DNA of 35,841 bases, taken from contig JAJEJA010000004.1 of the NCBI GenBank assembly GCA_022828145.1, forward strand, positions 1-35,841, read 5' to 3'. Of this stretch, positions 15,135 to 23,390 are shown piece after piece. This DNA is from Candidatus Poribacteria bacterium. GTDB lineage: Bacteria; Poribacteria; WGA-4E; WGA-3G. The translations under genes and the position numbers were made by a program. Numbering within the stretch: the stretch's first letter is position 1; the number at the start of each line of letters is the position of its first letter. Under the pieces are notes generated by a model that was not told the DNA's origin, made no database searches, and saw nothing but the letters and a program-made list of their open reading frames with translations.

Positions 15135-18017
15135 ATGGAAAAGGACGATGTCAAACTAATTCGTAATACATTGTCTGGTGATGATGCAGCTTTCAGCGAA
15201 TTAGTCTATAAATATCAAAAGAGTGTTCATGCACTCGCTTGGCGTAAAATAGGTGCTTTCCAGATTGCCGAAGAAATTGCTCAAGACACCTTCCTCCAAG
15301 CATACAAAAAACTTGCTTCCTTGAAAAACCCGACGCAGTTCGCTGGATGGCTATACGTAATCGCTGCCAATCTATGCACAGATTGGAAAAGAAGGAAAAG
15401 ACCTATTATGAAATCTTTAGAAACTGATGCCCCAGGAGTTTTGGAAAAGACATCTTATGAGATGTACTTAGAAGAACAACGGGAGAAAAAGGCAGCAGAA
15501 CACCGACAAGAAATCGTAAGAAACCTACTTGATAAACTACCAGAAAGTGAACGCACAGTGGTAACGCTGCACTATCTGGGAGAAATGACCTCTGAAGCCA
15601 TCAGTGAGTTTTTAGGCGTCTCCGTAAATACTATAAAAAGCCGACTGAGACGCGCACGGAAACGGCTACAGAAAGAGGAACCGATGATTCGTGAAACACT
15701 CGGAAATGTCAAATTACCTGATAACTTTGTGGAGAATATTATGAAGAAAATTGAGAAAACGACCCCGACCCCTATGACAAACAGCAAACCATTGATGCCA
15801 TGGGCAGCCATCGGAACCGCTGCACTTTTGGTTATCCTATTAATGGGAACAAATAGTCAGTATTTATCAAGCTTTCAGCAACCTTACAGTTTAGAAGCAC
15901 AATCAGAGAACGCAATTGAAATCATTGACGCATCTGTTATACTTGATATCCAAACAGAACCTGATTTACAGAAGCGAAATGCAAGAAGCGTCCTTGCCAG
16001 AAAAAACGAAGGTATTGGGCAAGAGACCTTTGACAAGAAGATCGGAGCAGATACCGATGTAGATTCAGCACAGATTGCAATACGACAAAACCGATGGAGT
16101 CAGGTACAAGGACCACAAGGTGGAGATGCAAATGAAATATTTCTCACATCTAATGGTGAGCTGATTGCTGTAACTCACACAGGTATCTACAAAACAACCG
16201 AGAATATCACTGAGTGGATACGCATCAATAACACTTTACCCACTGCATACTATTCAAGAATGCCTATAGCTGAACATAATAACACGTTGTATATTGCAAC
16301 TTATCGTGATATTTTCGCATCAACAGATGGTGGGATGAATTGGATATCCATCAGCAGACGAGAACGCGGGGATGCTATTGCACTGCTGACTACTGACACA
16401 GGATTCTATCTGGTATTGGAGAAAGCTATATATATGTCTGTGGATGAAGGTAGACAGTGGGCTCTGTTAGACGTTGACATAAGCGATAGAGAGATTACTG
16501 ACGCAGTCAAAATTGGTGATACTGTGTTTGTTGGAACAGAACAAGGTCTTTATAGGATAGTCTCAGGAAAATGGGAACAGTTACCAGTGGGGAAGTTCAG
16601 AAAGGTAGATTCCTTAGCTGCTGCCGATAATACGGTCTATGCTGCCCTTACACCCAGTAAGTCTGATATTTCACCCGATGATTTAAGGAGCAAGTTGGTA
16701 GGAGAGATGTTACGTAATGCGACCTCAAATCTGTGGGAGTATTATAGATCAGATGACTTAGGGGACTCATGGAAGAAAATAACACCTAAAAAAAGATCTC
16801 TCACTGAAAGAATTGCCCTGGACACCAAGATAATAGCTTATGATCAGACGATATTAGGATTAGGACTCCACAGATATCGTTCAAGAGATAAGGGACTTAC
16901 GTGGACTAACATCGGTTTTGATACAGATACAATCGGCTTTGAACATGCGATAGGTGTGAATGAAAACACTTTCTATTCACATGGATACGATGGCATTCAA
17001 TACACAACTGATTGCGGGGACTCATGGCACCCATATATGAAGGGGATAATCGGCACTGACATCAGGGACTTGGTCTCATTTAAGAATCAACTCTATACAC
17101 ATACAGCAAATGAAATTCTCATGTCTGATGATAATGGTGAAACTTGGACATCTATTGCAGCTGATTCCGATGATGACAGTCCTTTTAGATATAGAAACCC
17201 TATCTTAACGGTAGTAGACAATACACTCTATGCCATTGTTGGAAATTATAGGAATAGTCCAAAAATATGTCGTTTGTCAGATAGCGGTGATAAACTCATA
17301 CCGTTACAAGAAATTCCTGATTTTCAAAAAATATCAGGCAAAGGCATTGTTAAAGAGAATACAGAAACAACATATACCGGCAAAGAAATCGGTAGTTTGC
17401 ATGATCAACTTCAGAATCTAAAGGTTGTCCTCAATTTAAATGAGATATCAAGTATGGCAATCAGTGGAAAGACTTTCTACGTAGTCTACAATAGGCATCT
17501 CATAAAATGGAAACCTGGTTTCTCACAGTGGATTGACACGGGATTCAATACAGGTATTGAAAAAGATTCGCACGGAATTATATTGTCTGCTTACGGTAAA
17601 ACTGTATATTTTGGTAGGCAGGATGGTAGACTATTCCAATCTTTGGATGAGGGTGAAAAGTGGACAGACATTACCACAGAACTACCCATTCAATTTGAGG
17701 ATTTTGATGACATCATATTTACAGATTCTGGAGTCTTCATTGCTACTGACAAAGGTGTTCTAACTTCACAAACAGGAAAACATTGGAGAGTCATTGAAGA
17801 CAGAAACGGTAGCAACATCAAAATGCGCAGTTTTGCTGTTGATAGATCAGAGGTCTACGGTGTCCATCGTTCCGGTATCTACAAATACAATGACGACGGC
17901 AAATGGGAGTTGATCTCTCCTGCGTTACCAGACACAGCGTATCACATTGCTGTCAATAACGACAAGTTTTTCATTGGCACCTTCCAACTCGGGATATTCC
18001 AAATCCCGTTTCGTTGA
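15135..18017 (+). CDS. ECF-type sigma factor fused to membrane segment and BNR propeller
   Basis: The 960-residue product joins a sigma factor to a sensor-like domain. Region 2 spans about residues 15-90 (FSELVYKYQ through EEIAQDTFLQAYKKL and FAGWLYVIAANLCTDWKRR). Region 4 is at about 130-180 (LPESERTVVTLHYLGEMTSEAISEFLGVSVNTIKSRLRRARKRL, here a helix-turn-helix). A single membrane segment follows at about 222-239 (PWAAIGTAALLVILLMGT), preceded by basic residues, so the sigma part should be cytoplasmic and the rest periplasmic. The remaining 700 residues carry about seven Asp-box motifs of the BNR type (STDGGMNW, SVDEGRQW, SDDLGDSW, SRDKGLTW, TTDCGDSW, SDDNGETW, SLDEGEKW). GGAGG 6 bases before ATG 15135 sets the start over the upstream ATG at 15090. 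It probably links an outside signal to transcription; proteolytic release would be needed for free sigma and is only inferred. Confidence 0.92.
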   Translation: MEKDDVKLIRNTLSGDDAAFSELVYKYQKSVHALAWRKIGAFQIAEEIAQDTFLQAYKKLASLKNPTQFAGWLYVIAANLCTDWKRRKRPIMKSLETDAPGVLEKTSYEMYLEEQREKKAAEHRQEIVRNLLDKLPESERTVVTLHYLGEMTSEAISEFLGVSVNTIKSRLRRARKRLQKEEPMIRETLGNVKLPDNFVENIMKKIEKTTPTPMTNSKPLMPWAAIGTAALLVILLMGTNSQYLSSFQQPYSLEAQSENAIEIIDASVILDIQTEPDLQKRNARSVLARKNEGIGQETFDKKIGADTDVDSAQIAIRQNRWSQVQGPQGGDANEIFLTSNGELIAVTHTGIYKTTENITEWIRINNTLPTAYYSRMPIAEHNNTLYIATYRDIFASTDGGMNWISISRRERGDAIALLTTDTGFYLVLEKAIYMSVDEGRQWALLDVDISDREITDAVKIGDTVFVGTEQGLYRIVSGKWEQLPVGKFRKVDSLAAADNTVYAALTPSKSDISPDDLRSKLVGEMLRNATSNLWEYYRSDDLGDSWKKITPKKRSLTERIALDTKIIAYDQTILGLGLHRYRSRDKGLTWTNIGFDTDTIGFEHAIGVNENTFYSHGYDGIQYTTDCGDSWHPYMKGIIGTDIRDLVSFKNQLYTHTANEILMSDDNGETWTSIAADSDDDSPFRYRNPILTVVDNTLYAIVGNYRNSPKICRLSDSGDKLIPLQEIPDFQKISGKGIVKENTETTYTGKEIGSLHDQLQNLKVVLNLNEISSMAISGKTFYVVYNRHLIKWKPGFSQWIDTGFNTGIEKDSHGIILSAYGKTVYFGRQDGRLFQSLDEGEKWTDITTELPIQFEDFDDIIFTDSGVFIATDKGVLTSQTGKHWRVIEDRNGSNIKMRSFAVDRSEVYGVHRSGIYKYNDDGKWELISPALPDTAYHIAVNNDKFFIGTFQLGIFQIPFR

Positions 18018-18026
18018 TGATTCTGA

Positions 18027-18055
18027 TTGCATACGGTCTCAAAAGATGCTACGAT
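18027..18055 (+). promoter_or_regulatory. Sigma70-type promoter before the 18081 gene
   Basis: TTGCAT (18027-18032), a 17-base spacer and TACGAT (18050-18055) with an extended TGC. It fits wholly into the 63-base gap after the sigma-factor stop codon and would start transcripts near 18062, giving the downstream gene independent expression. Confidence 0.55.
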
Positions 18056-18080
18056 AGATAAAAACTGAAAGGAGCATCTG

Positions 18081-18941
18081 ATGAAGAAACCGACTTGTTT
18101 AATACTTACTGGAATTGGTGTTTTACTGCTCGTTATCGTGCTGATTTTCGCTGTTCCTTGGTTTATGAACATGTTTGAAGAATTTCAGCAAATGAGCGAC
18201 AAACAGGGTGACTATAAACGTGAATTAAGACTGTTCGCTAACAAACCGCTAAATAGTAATCAGAAGCTATTGTTAGAACGGCTTATTGAAATTGCTGGAG
18301 AAACTTCTAACAGGCAGGATAGTGACACGCTAAGGGGAGAGACTTTAGAAATGGTTCTGTCGAGTAGTCCTTACCTTTCATACATTGACACACATGCTGC
18401 TAATCAGACGTATGCGGATTATCCGACCTATCTCGCTGCAATGCCGACTGCAAAGCATAGAGATATCGTCAAATCAAGACTAATGAAACTGATTGTTACA
18501 GAGGATACAGAGGATACAGAGGATACAGAGGTAGAACCTGAACAATTGGAAATATGGTCAGACTTTTACTATACGATGCGGGATTGGAGTAGAACAGGAA
18601 AAAGCATAAATAATGACAAAAAAGAATTTGACGAACTTCTGCAAACACATCTTGTGAAGCCTCTGATGGAGAAAGCAGGATTTGGCGGATTCACTTCTAA
18701 AATTGTGAAAATGGGGATAATCTCTGCCTTTATTGTAGAGGACAACAAAGTGTTTCATTATGCATGGTATAGTCGGGTGCAAAGTTACGGTTTTCAGGAA
18801 GGATATCTGCGGTGTGCAATTGCTACACCCTTAGAGTTTGCGTTGATGCGGTCATTCTTTGCGGATGCAGCAACTTTTGAGAAGTGGTTATCAGAACCGT
18901 TTCCCACGATTAACAAAGGGGAAGAACCTGTTGAAGAATAA
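18081..18941 (+). CDS. Membrane-anchored hypothetical protein
   Basis: I do not recognise this 286-residue protein. One N-terminal hydrophobic segment (about residues 6-30, LILTGIGVLLLVIVLIFAVPWF) with two preceding lysines suggests an uncleaved anchor with the rest outside the cytoplasm. The body is mainly helical and charged, with a short TED-TED-TED run coded by a 9-base tandem repeat (18498-18531). AAAGGAG lies 6 bases before the ATG. It follows the sigma/BNR fusion by 63 bases on the same strand but has its own likely promoter, so it could be a partner, a target, or simply a neighbour. It ends 32 bases before the convergent dehydrogenase gene. Confidence 0.85.
   Translation: MKKPTCLILTGIGVLLLVIVLIFAVPWFMNMFEEFQQMSDKQGDYKRELRLFANKPLNSNQKLLLERLIEIAGETSNRQDSDTLRGETLEMVLSSSPYLSYIDTHAANQTYADYPTYLAAMPTAKHRDIVKSRLMKLIVTEDTEDTEDTEVEPEQLEIWSDFYYTMRDWSRTGKSINNDKKEFDELLQTHLVKPLMEKAGFGGFTSKIVKMGIISAFIVEDNKVFHYAWYSRVQSYGFQEGYLRCAIATPLEFALMRSFFADAATFEKWLSEPFPTINKGEEPVEE
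18498..18531 (+). repeat. 9-base tandem repeat inside a gene
   Basis: ACAGAGGAT is repeated three times, followed by ACAGAGG. The unit keeps the reading frame and codes Thr-Glu-Asp, so copy number changes would lengthen or shorten an acidic linker without breaking the gene. Confidence 0.9.
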
Positions 18942-18973
18942 CAGCAATGATTCATTGTATGTATGCACACCCA

Positions 18974-19855
18974 TCACTTTTCTTCTAACTGTTGTGCTAA
19001 AACTGAAATCAAACCTTCTAAGTTGGGTAATTGGTCACGCTGCTCTGGTGATATGTCAGCAAGAGAAGTCTCACTGACAAGACGATATATGTCTGCTGCC
19101 CCGGTAAGGATGTGTGGTGTTAAACCGACATCTGCAAACGTATCTGAAATCTCTTCCATTTCACCGATCCACCGTTTTGCCTTTGTCGGCATACTTGGCA
19201 GTCCTCTCTCCATACGCTCATAGAGGGTCTTTTGACTCAGTTTGAACTCTGCAGCGAGTGCATCTGAAACACCTAACATCTCCGCAGCAGTGAGTAATTC
19301 AGTACAGAGTGCGGTCAGTCCTTTTGTCAAGGAAGCATAGCACATCTTGATTGCTGATGCGAGACCAATTTCATCTCCGAGTGGCCGCACATCTAACCCA
19401 TAATTGTTCAACGCAGCGAATGCCTCCAGATGAGGTCCAGATGCATAAAACCGTGTTGACTTCGGTTTTCGTGGTGGTGGTCCAATTATGGATGCATCAA
19501 CAAAAGTCCCATCTGCTGATGTGATAATTTCACCAATTTCTTGAACAGTTTTCGGTGAAATTGCGTTGCAGTCCGTGTATGTTATATCTGTGTCAGTTTC
19601 CTGCATAGCATCTGCAATAGTTGTTGCGGCAATCTTCGCTTGTGCTGGCACCATGATTGAAAGGATTATGTCTGCTTCAGTGACAAGTTGATGATACGTT
19701 GGCACATCAACAATACCTGCTTTATGCGCTAACTCGCGGGTGCGTTGACTTCTGTCTTGGAGGCATGTCATCACACACAGTCCGTTTTGCCGTAAGACAT
19801 CACCGACGACATGCCCCATATCTCCTGGACTTAATATTCCTATCGTCATAGTCAT
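18974..19855 (-). CDS. NAD(P)-dependent 6PGDH-like dehydrogenase with DUF1932-type C-terminus
   Basis: The 293-residue product begins with a Rossmann fold (GILSPGDMGHVVG, residues 6-18) of the 6-phosphogluconate/3-hydroxyisobutyrate dehydrogenase group. The substrate-loop region reads VDASIIGPPPRK, and Lys170 (GLASAIKMCYASLTKG) fits the conserved catalytic lysine. The C-terminal part (from about 190) looks like the DUF1932 domain found in a subset of these enzymes. The likely reaction is NAD(P)-linked oxidation of a beta-hydroxyacid, but the substrate is unknown. No clear Shine-Dalgarno precedes the start; ATG at 19849 is an alternative two codons in. Family A repeats lie directly upstream. 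Confidence 0.9.
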   Translation of the reverse strand: MTMTIGILSPGDMGHVVGDVLRQNGLCVMTCLQDRSQRTRELAHKAGIVDVPTYHQLVTEADIILSIMVPAQAKIAATTIADAMQETDTDITYTDCNAISPKTVQEIGEIITSADGTFVDASIIGPPPRKPKSTRFYASGPHLEAFAALNNYGLDVRPLGDEIGLASAIKMCYASLTKGLTALCTELLTAAEMLGVSDALAAEFKLSQKTLYERMERGLPSMPTKAKRWIGEMEEISDTFADVGLTPHILTGAADIYRLVSETSLADISPEQRDQLPNLEGLISVLAQQLEEK

Positions 19856-19878
19856 TATGTTCTAAATTCCCAGTAAAT

Positions 19879-19962
19879 TCTATAAACATATCGTCCCTAC
19901 GGGACTAAAAAGGATTTGTGTAACGCTTTTCTATAAACATAGCGTCCCTACGGGACTGAAGA
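19879..19962. repeat. Two tandem family A repeat copies
   Basis: TCTATAAACATATCGTCCCT at 19879-19898 (copy ending 19910) and its near-identical partner starting 19930 (ATAGCG instead of ATATCG) lie head to tail with 19 bases between them. Both match the copies at 36-66 and 7378-7410. They sit between the NicO-type gene and the dehydrogenase gene, both on the minus strand. Confidence 0.85.
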
Positions 19963-19986
19963 AGGTATACAAAACGTTTTTCTTAT

Positions 19987-20913
19987 TTAGATATGGATAC
20001 CGACACTGATCAGTGCCTTGAATACCAACACTGCCCCAAGCACGATCACAACAGATGCGCTAATAATAGGTAACCGTTTAAGCCAGACCCCTTGCCCTGT
20101 AAACCGATCAAGTAACGGTTTTGCCATCACCATAAGGATGCCAATTGCAACAAGCACGGCTGCAAGACCGAGTGAAAATGCACACAAGATAATCACTCCC
20201 CATGTCAACTTGTCTATGCTAATTGCAAAGAGAAGTCCGATAAGAGCGTCCACACATGGCACGATACCACCCGAGATTCCCAACGATAATAGACCCCAAA
20301 AACCTGTACGTTCGGTGGGAACATGGGTGTGTGCATGTCCATGCCCATGTGAATGACTATGTGAATGTCCATGTGTATGTCCATGTGTATGACCGGGATT
20401 GTGTGAATGTGCATGGTTCTGACTATCATCGTGAGTATCCGATTTGCTTCTGTAATAATCTCTCATGTTTTTTACAAGTAGCCATGCACCGATGCCAACA
20501 ATCAACACACCCGATACAATACTTAGCCATAGCACAATATCTGTTTCTGCAAAGTGAGTTTTTGTTAGCAACAATATGACACCAATTGTGATCACACTGA
20601 ACGTATGTGTGAAGGTGACGACAAGTCCAAGGAAAATTGCGTCAATAATCCTTCCTCTTGTCCCGACAAGATATGCAGCAACGACTGCTTTTCCATGTCC
20701 TGGTGTCAATGCGTGTAACCCGCCAAGAACGAATGACACAATCAAAGCGATAATGACCAACGAGAACGTTATCGGTTGTGTCATAAATTTCTTGAGTTTT
20801 TCACCAGAATGTTCATGACCTTCACCCGCAAAGGCAACAGAACAAACTACACATACTAAAATTGTAATAATGAAAATAGAAAGACAGTGTTTAGAAAGAC
20901 AGTGTTTTTTCAA
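19987..20913 (-). CDS. NicO-family nickel/cobalt transporter with His-rich loop
   Basis: The 308-residue inner-membrane protein has the NicO/RcnA-type signature HALTPGHGKAVVAAYLVG (67-84) and a second motif SGGIVPCVDALIGL in the C-terminal half. It has a signal-like N-terminus ending AFAG, followed by HEH, then about six membrane segments. A central loop (161-197) has 16 His in 37 residues (repeats of HTHGH and HSHSH), a metal-binding feature known for RcnA-like exporters; import cannot be excluded. The second motif has Val-Asp where many relatives have Pro-x. The start is TTG at 20913, after an AGGGG about 8 bases upstream; no ATG lies before the signal. A 15-base tandem duplication repeats KHCLS near the start. 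It may be co-transcribed with the TonB receptor 218 bases upstream. Confidence 0.9.
   Translation of the reverse strand: MKKHCLSKHCLSIFIITILVCVVCSVAFAGEGHEHSGEKLKKFMTQPITFSLVIIALIVSFVLGGLHALTPGHGKAVVAAYLVGTRGRIIDAIFLGLVVTFTHTFSVITIGVILLLTKTHFAETDIVLWLSIVSGVLIVGIGAWLLVKNMRDYYRSKSDTHDDSQNHAHSHNPGHTHGHTHGHSHSHSHGHGHAHTHVPTERTGFWGLLSLGISGGIVPCVDALIGLLFAISIDKLTWGVIILCAFSLGLAAVLVAIGILMVMAKPLLDRFTGQGVWLKRLPIISASVVIVLGAVLVFKALISVGIHI
20878..20907 (-). repeat. 15-base tandem duplication in the NicO signal region
   Basis: AGAAAGACAGTGTTT occurs twice in direct succession (20878-20892 and 20893-20907). It preserves the frame and doubles Lys-His-Cys-Leu-Ser at the N-terminus, before the hydrophobic core. 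Confidence 0.9.
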
Positions 20914-20936
20914 GACTGCAACCCCTTTAGATCTTT

Positions 20937-21115
20937 TTATGACACAGAAACGGCTTTCAGCGATAAAGCGACATTTCCAATTAGATCTGGTATAACTTTC
21001 ACAATACTACAGAAACCTATAATTGCCTCTATGTTACGTATAATGATACGTTATTCTCAATATATTTGCAAACTTTTTTCTTGATAAATTCAATGTCCGT
21101 ATAGTTTTCATACAA
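20937..21115 (-). pseudogene. Possible frameshifted remnant between TonB and NicO genes
   Basis: Two short frames look coding-like. From 21115 (TTG) one reads LYENYTDIEFIKKKVCKYIE and ends at TAG; shifting by one base near 21026 opens NIEAIIGFCSIVKVIPDLIG, which continues to TAA at 20937. Codons in both parts are rich in G at the first position. Together they would give about 60 residues with one frameshift. I know no family for it, and chance is a real alternative in a region this small. Confidence 0.2.
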
Positions 21116-21131
21116 ATCAACACCAGAAATT

Positions 21132-23315
21132 TTAAAATGCTACAGTGAGTTTTGATCCATAAGTTCTTGGTAACCCATAACTTGCGAAATATGCGATGCC
21201 ACTCAGTCCATAACCGTAACTGAAGTAAACTTCATCTGTTAGATTCTGACCCCAGAAGGTGAGATTGACAATTCCAGTGGATATGACGACCTGGGCGTTC
21301 AACAATCCGTAAGCATCCTGACTTATCACATTTTCTGGATCAAAAAACATCTCTGTCTGGTACTGATAGTCCACCGCTGTTCTCAAAGCAATTCCATCGG
21401 TTAAGGACATTGCGTAGGTAAGTCCGACGTTACAGTTAAAAAGTGGTGAATATGCTTGTTTATTCTCAGCGTTGTTGATTTCATCACCGAATCGTGAGAT
21501 GACTTTGAAATCGGTAATCTCTGTGTCCAAATAACCGAGATTTATAATCGCTGAGAGACCGTCTATCAGTGCCCATTCTGTTTCTAATTCAGCACCGTAA
21601 CTGATGCTATTTCCCAAGTTTTCACGACCGACACTGAAGGTTGCAGGGTCAATCACGGTATAAAGTTGTTGATCTTCATAACTGATATAGAATCCGGTGA
21701 GGTTAACCTTCGCTCGGTCTTGCATAAACATTGATTTTACGCCAACTTCATAGTTCAAACTATACTCTGGATCGTATTTCGCTGCATCTGCATCGCTTGT
21801 GAAAGGATTGATCCCACCCGGACGATACCCGCGAGCGACGTTCCCAAAAAGCATAACATCATCTGTAATTTGATATGAGAGTCCTGCCTTTGGTGATAAA
21901 GCATTGAAGGATACTGTCTCCTCGAATTCACGTGGGAAAACTCCTAAATTTGGGTATAAAAAATCCTTACCATCCTTCACATAAGACTGAACTACGTTTG
22001 CATGGCTCTCCTCTACTTCAAACCGGATCCCACCAATTACGCGAAGTCCATCAATAATCATATAATCAGCATTCCCGAAGATAGAGAGACCTATTTGTCC
22101 GAGTGTAGTCTCATCGGTTTGAGTGTAAGGATATTGCGCTGCGGACTCCGGATCAGGTACCAAGAAGGCGTTGTCTTTACCATTGATATAGTTGAATCCA
22201 CTTTGCAGATTGTAACTGTAGACAAAAACACCTGCTAACCATCTCAACTGATTCCATTCGGAACTCACACGGATTTCCTCTGACAGTGTCATCAGTTCTC
22301 TGGCGTAGTCTTCACGTGTGGCAATGTCAGCAGGCGAAAAATCGAAATCCCTCGGATCGGTTGTGTTATCTGTATACTGCAAAGATGAGATAGAATTGAT
22401 TGAGAACGTATCAGTTTCGTAGTCTATTTTCAGTGCACTGTTTGACACTAATGTATTAATCACACCCTCCACATTATAGGCAACTTGGTATGGTGAGTCG
22501 TCGCGCAAACCCGTAAGTACTTCAGTTGTTGTATCTCTACCACCGACAAGAGCATAATCGTTGATTTCTCTTCGTGCCAGAGAGCTATTCAATGATAACG
22601 AGAGGTTGTCACTTGGCAGATACGACAAACGCAAATTACCGAGATATTCTGCGTATTCTAATAGATCATCGGTCTGCAAAATAGTATTCTCAACATATCC
22701 ATCTCGCAAATTTGCACCGCCACTTAAACGGACGAATAACTGATCTTCAATAAGTGGTGTTTCAATACCAACTCTCGCTTCAATTTGATTAAGATTACCA
22801 TATCCAAATGAAGCATATCCTTTGGTTTGATTGGAGGGCTGTTTCGTAATCACATTTATAGCACCCCCGAGTGTATTGCGTCCATATAACGTGCCTTGTG
22901 GTCCCCTTAATACTTCAATTCTCTCAATGTCTGTTAACAATGTCGGGAATGAAATCGTATTAAAAAGCGGCACACTGTCAACGTAAATACCCACAACGGG
23001 TATTTCATCTATAGTGAATATACCTCTACTGGCAATCATCGGATAGAGGCCACCACCATCGTCGTAGGATTTGAAATTGGGAGAGATTCTACCGATCTCG
23101 TTGATGCTATCTATCTGAAGTTCCTCAGTTTTTGTACTGTCAATAGAAGCCACAGCAATTGGCACTTTCTGAAGTACCTCTTCTCTCTTTTGTGCTGTGA
23201 CAGTCTGTGTTGGAAGTTTAAATACCTCTTCTTCTGTATCCTCAGTTTCCTGTGCGTATGTTGCTACGGACATAAGGCAAAAGATAATTAGATGGATAGA
23301 TATTCTCTTTAGCAT
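21132..23315 (-). CDS. TonB-dependent outer-membrane receptor
   Basis: The product (727 residues) has a signal peptide ending ATYAQ, a TonB-box-like LPTQTVTAQKREE, and a plug domain with VPIAVASI, GIYVDSVPLF and the hallmark IERIEVLRGPQGTLYGRNTLGGAINVITKQP. A beta-barrel follows and ends in the terminal Phe (YGSKLTVAF) recognised by outer-membrane assembly. Such receptors import scarce ligands such as siderophores, cobalamin or glycans with energy from TonB; the ligand cannot be read here. ATG 23315 is preferred over ATG 23321 because AAAGGA is 8 rather than 2 bases away. The NHL/barrel gene lies 75 bases upstream and the NicO-type transporter 218 bases downstream, suggesting a metal or metal complex as cargo. 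No TonB/ExbB/ExbD is in the window. Confidence 0.95.
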   Translation of the reverse strand: MLKRISIHLIIFCLMSVATYAQETEDTEEEVFKLPTQTVTAQKREEVLQKVPIAVASIDSTKTEELQIDSINEIGRISPNFKSYDDGGGLYPMIASRGIFTIDEIPVVGIYVDSVPLFNTISFPTLLTDIERIEVLRGPQGTLYGRNTLGGAINVITKQPSNQTKGYASFGYGNLNQIEARVGIETPLIEDQLFVRLSGGANLRDGYVENTILQTDDLLEYAEYLGNLRLSYLPSDNLSLSLNSSLARREINDYALVGGRDTTTEVLTGLRDDSPYQVAYNVEGVINTLVSNSALKIDYETDTFSINSISSLQYTDNTTDPRDFDFSPADIATREDYARELMTLSEEIRVSSEWNQLRWLAGVFVYSYNLQSGFNYINGKDNAFLVPDPESAAQYPYTQTDETTLGQIGLSIFGNADYMIIDGLRVIGGIRFEVEESHANVVQSYVKDGKDFLYPNLGVFPREFEETVSFNALSPKAGLSYQITDDVMLFGNVARGYRPGGINPFTSDADAAKYDPEYSLNYEVGVKSMFMQDRAKVNLTGFYISYEDQQLYTVIDPATFSVGRENLGNSISYGAELETEWALIDGLSAIINLGYLDTEITDFKVISRFGDEINNAENKQAYSPLFNCNVGLTYAMSLTDGIALRTAVDYQYQTEMFFDPENVISQDAYGLLNAQVVISTGIVNLTFWGQNLTDEVYFSYGYGLSGIAYFASYGLPRTYGSKLTVAF

Positions 23316-23390
23316 ACTCATTTTCCTTTCGTGTTAGTTCATTAAAAATAGAAACAGGCGTTTCATAGTTTGATTTATGAGACGTATACC

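Noticed and set aside
20887..21084. 65-codon plus-strand frame upstream of NicO
   Set aside because: It covers the signal region of the NicO gene in antisense and has no domain; the minus-strand reading looks more coding-like.
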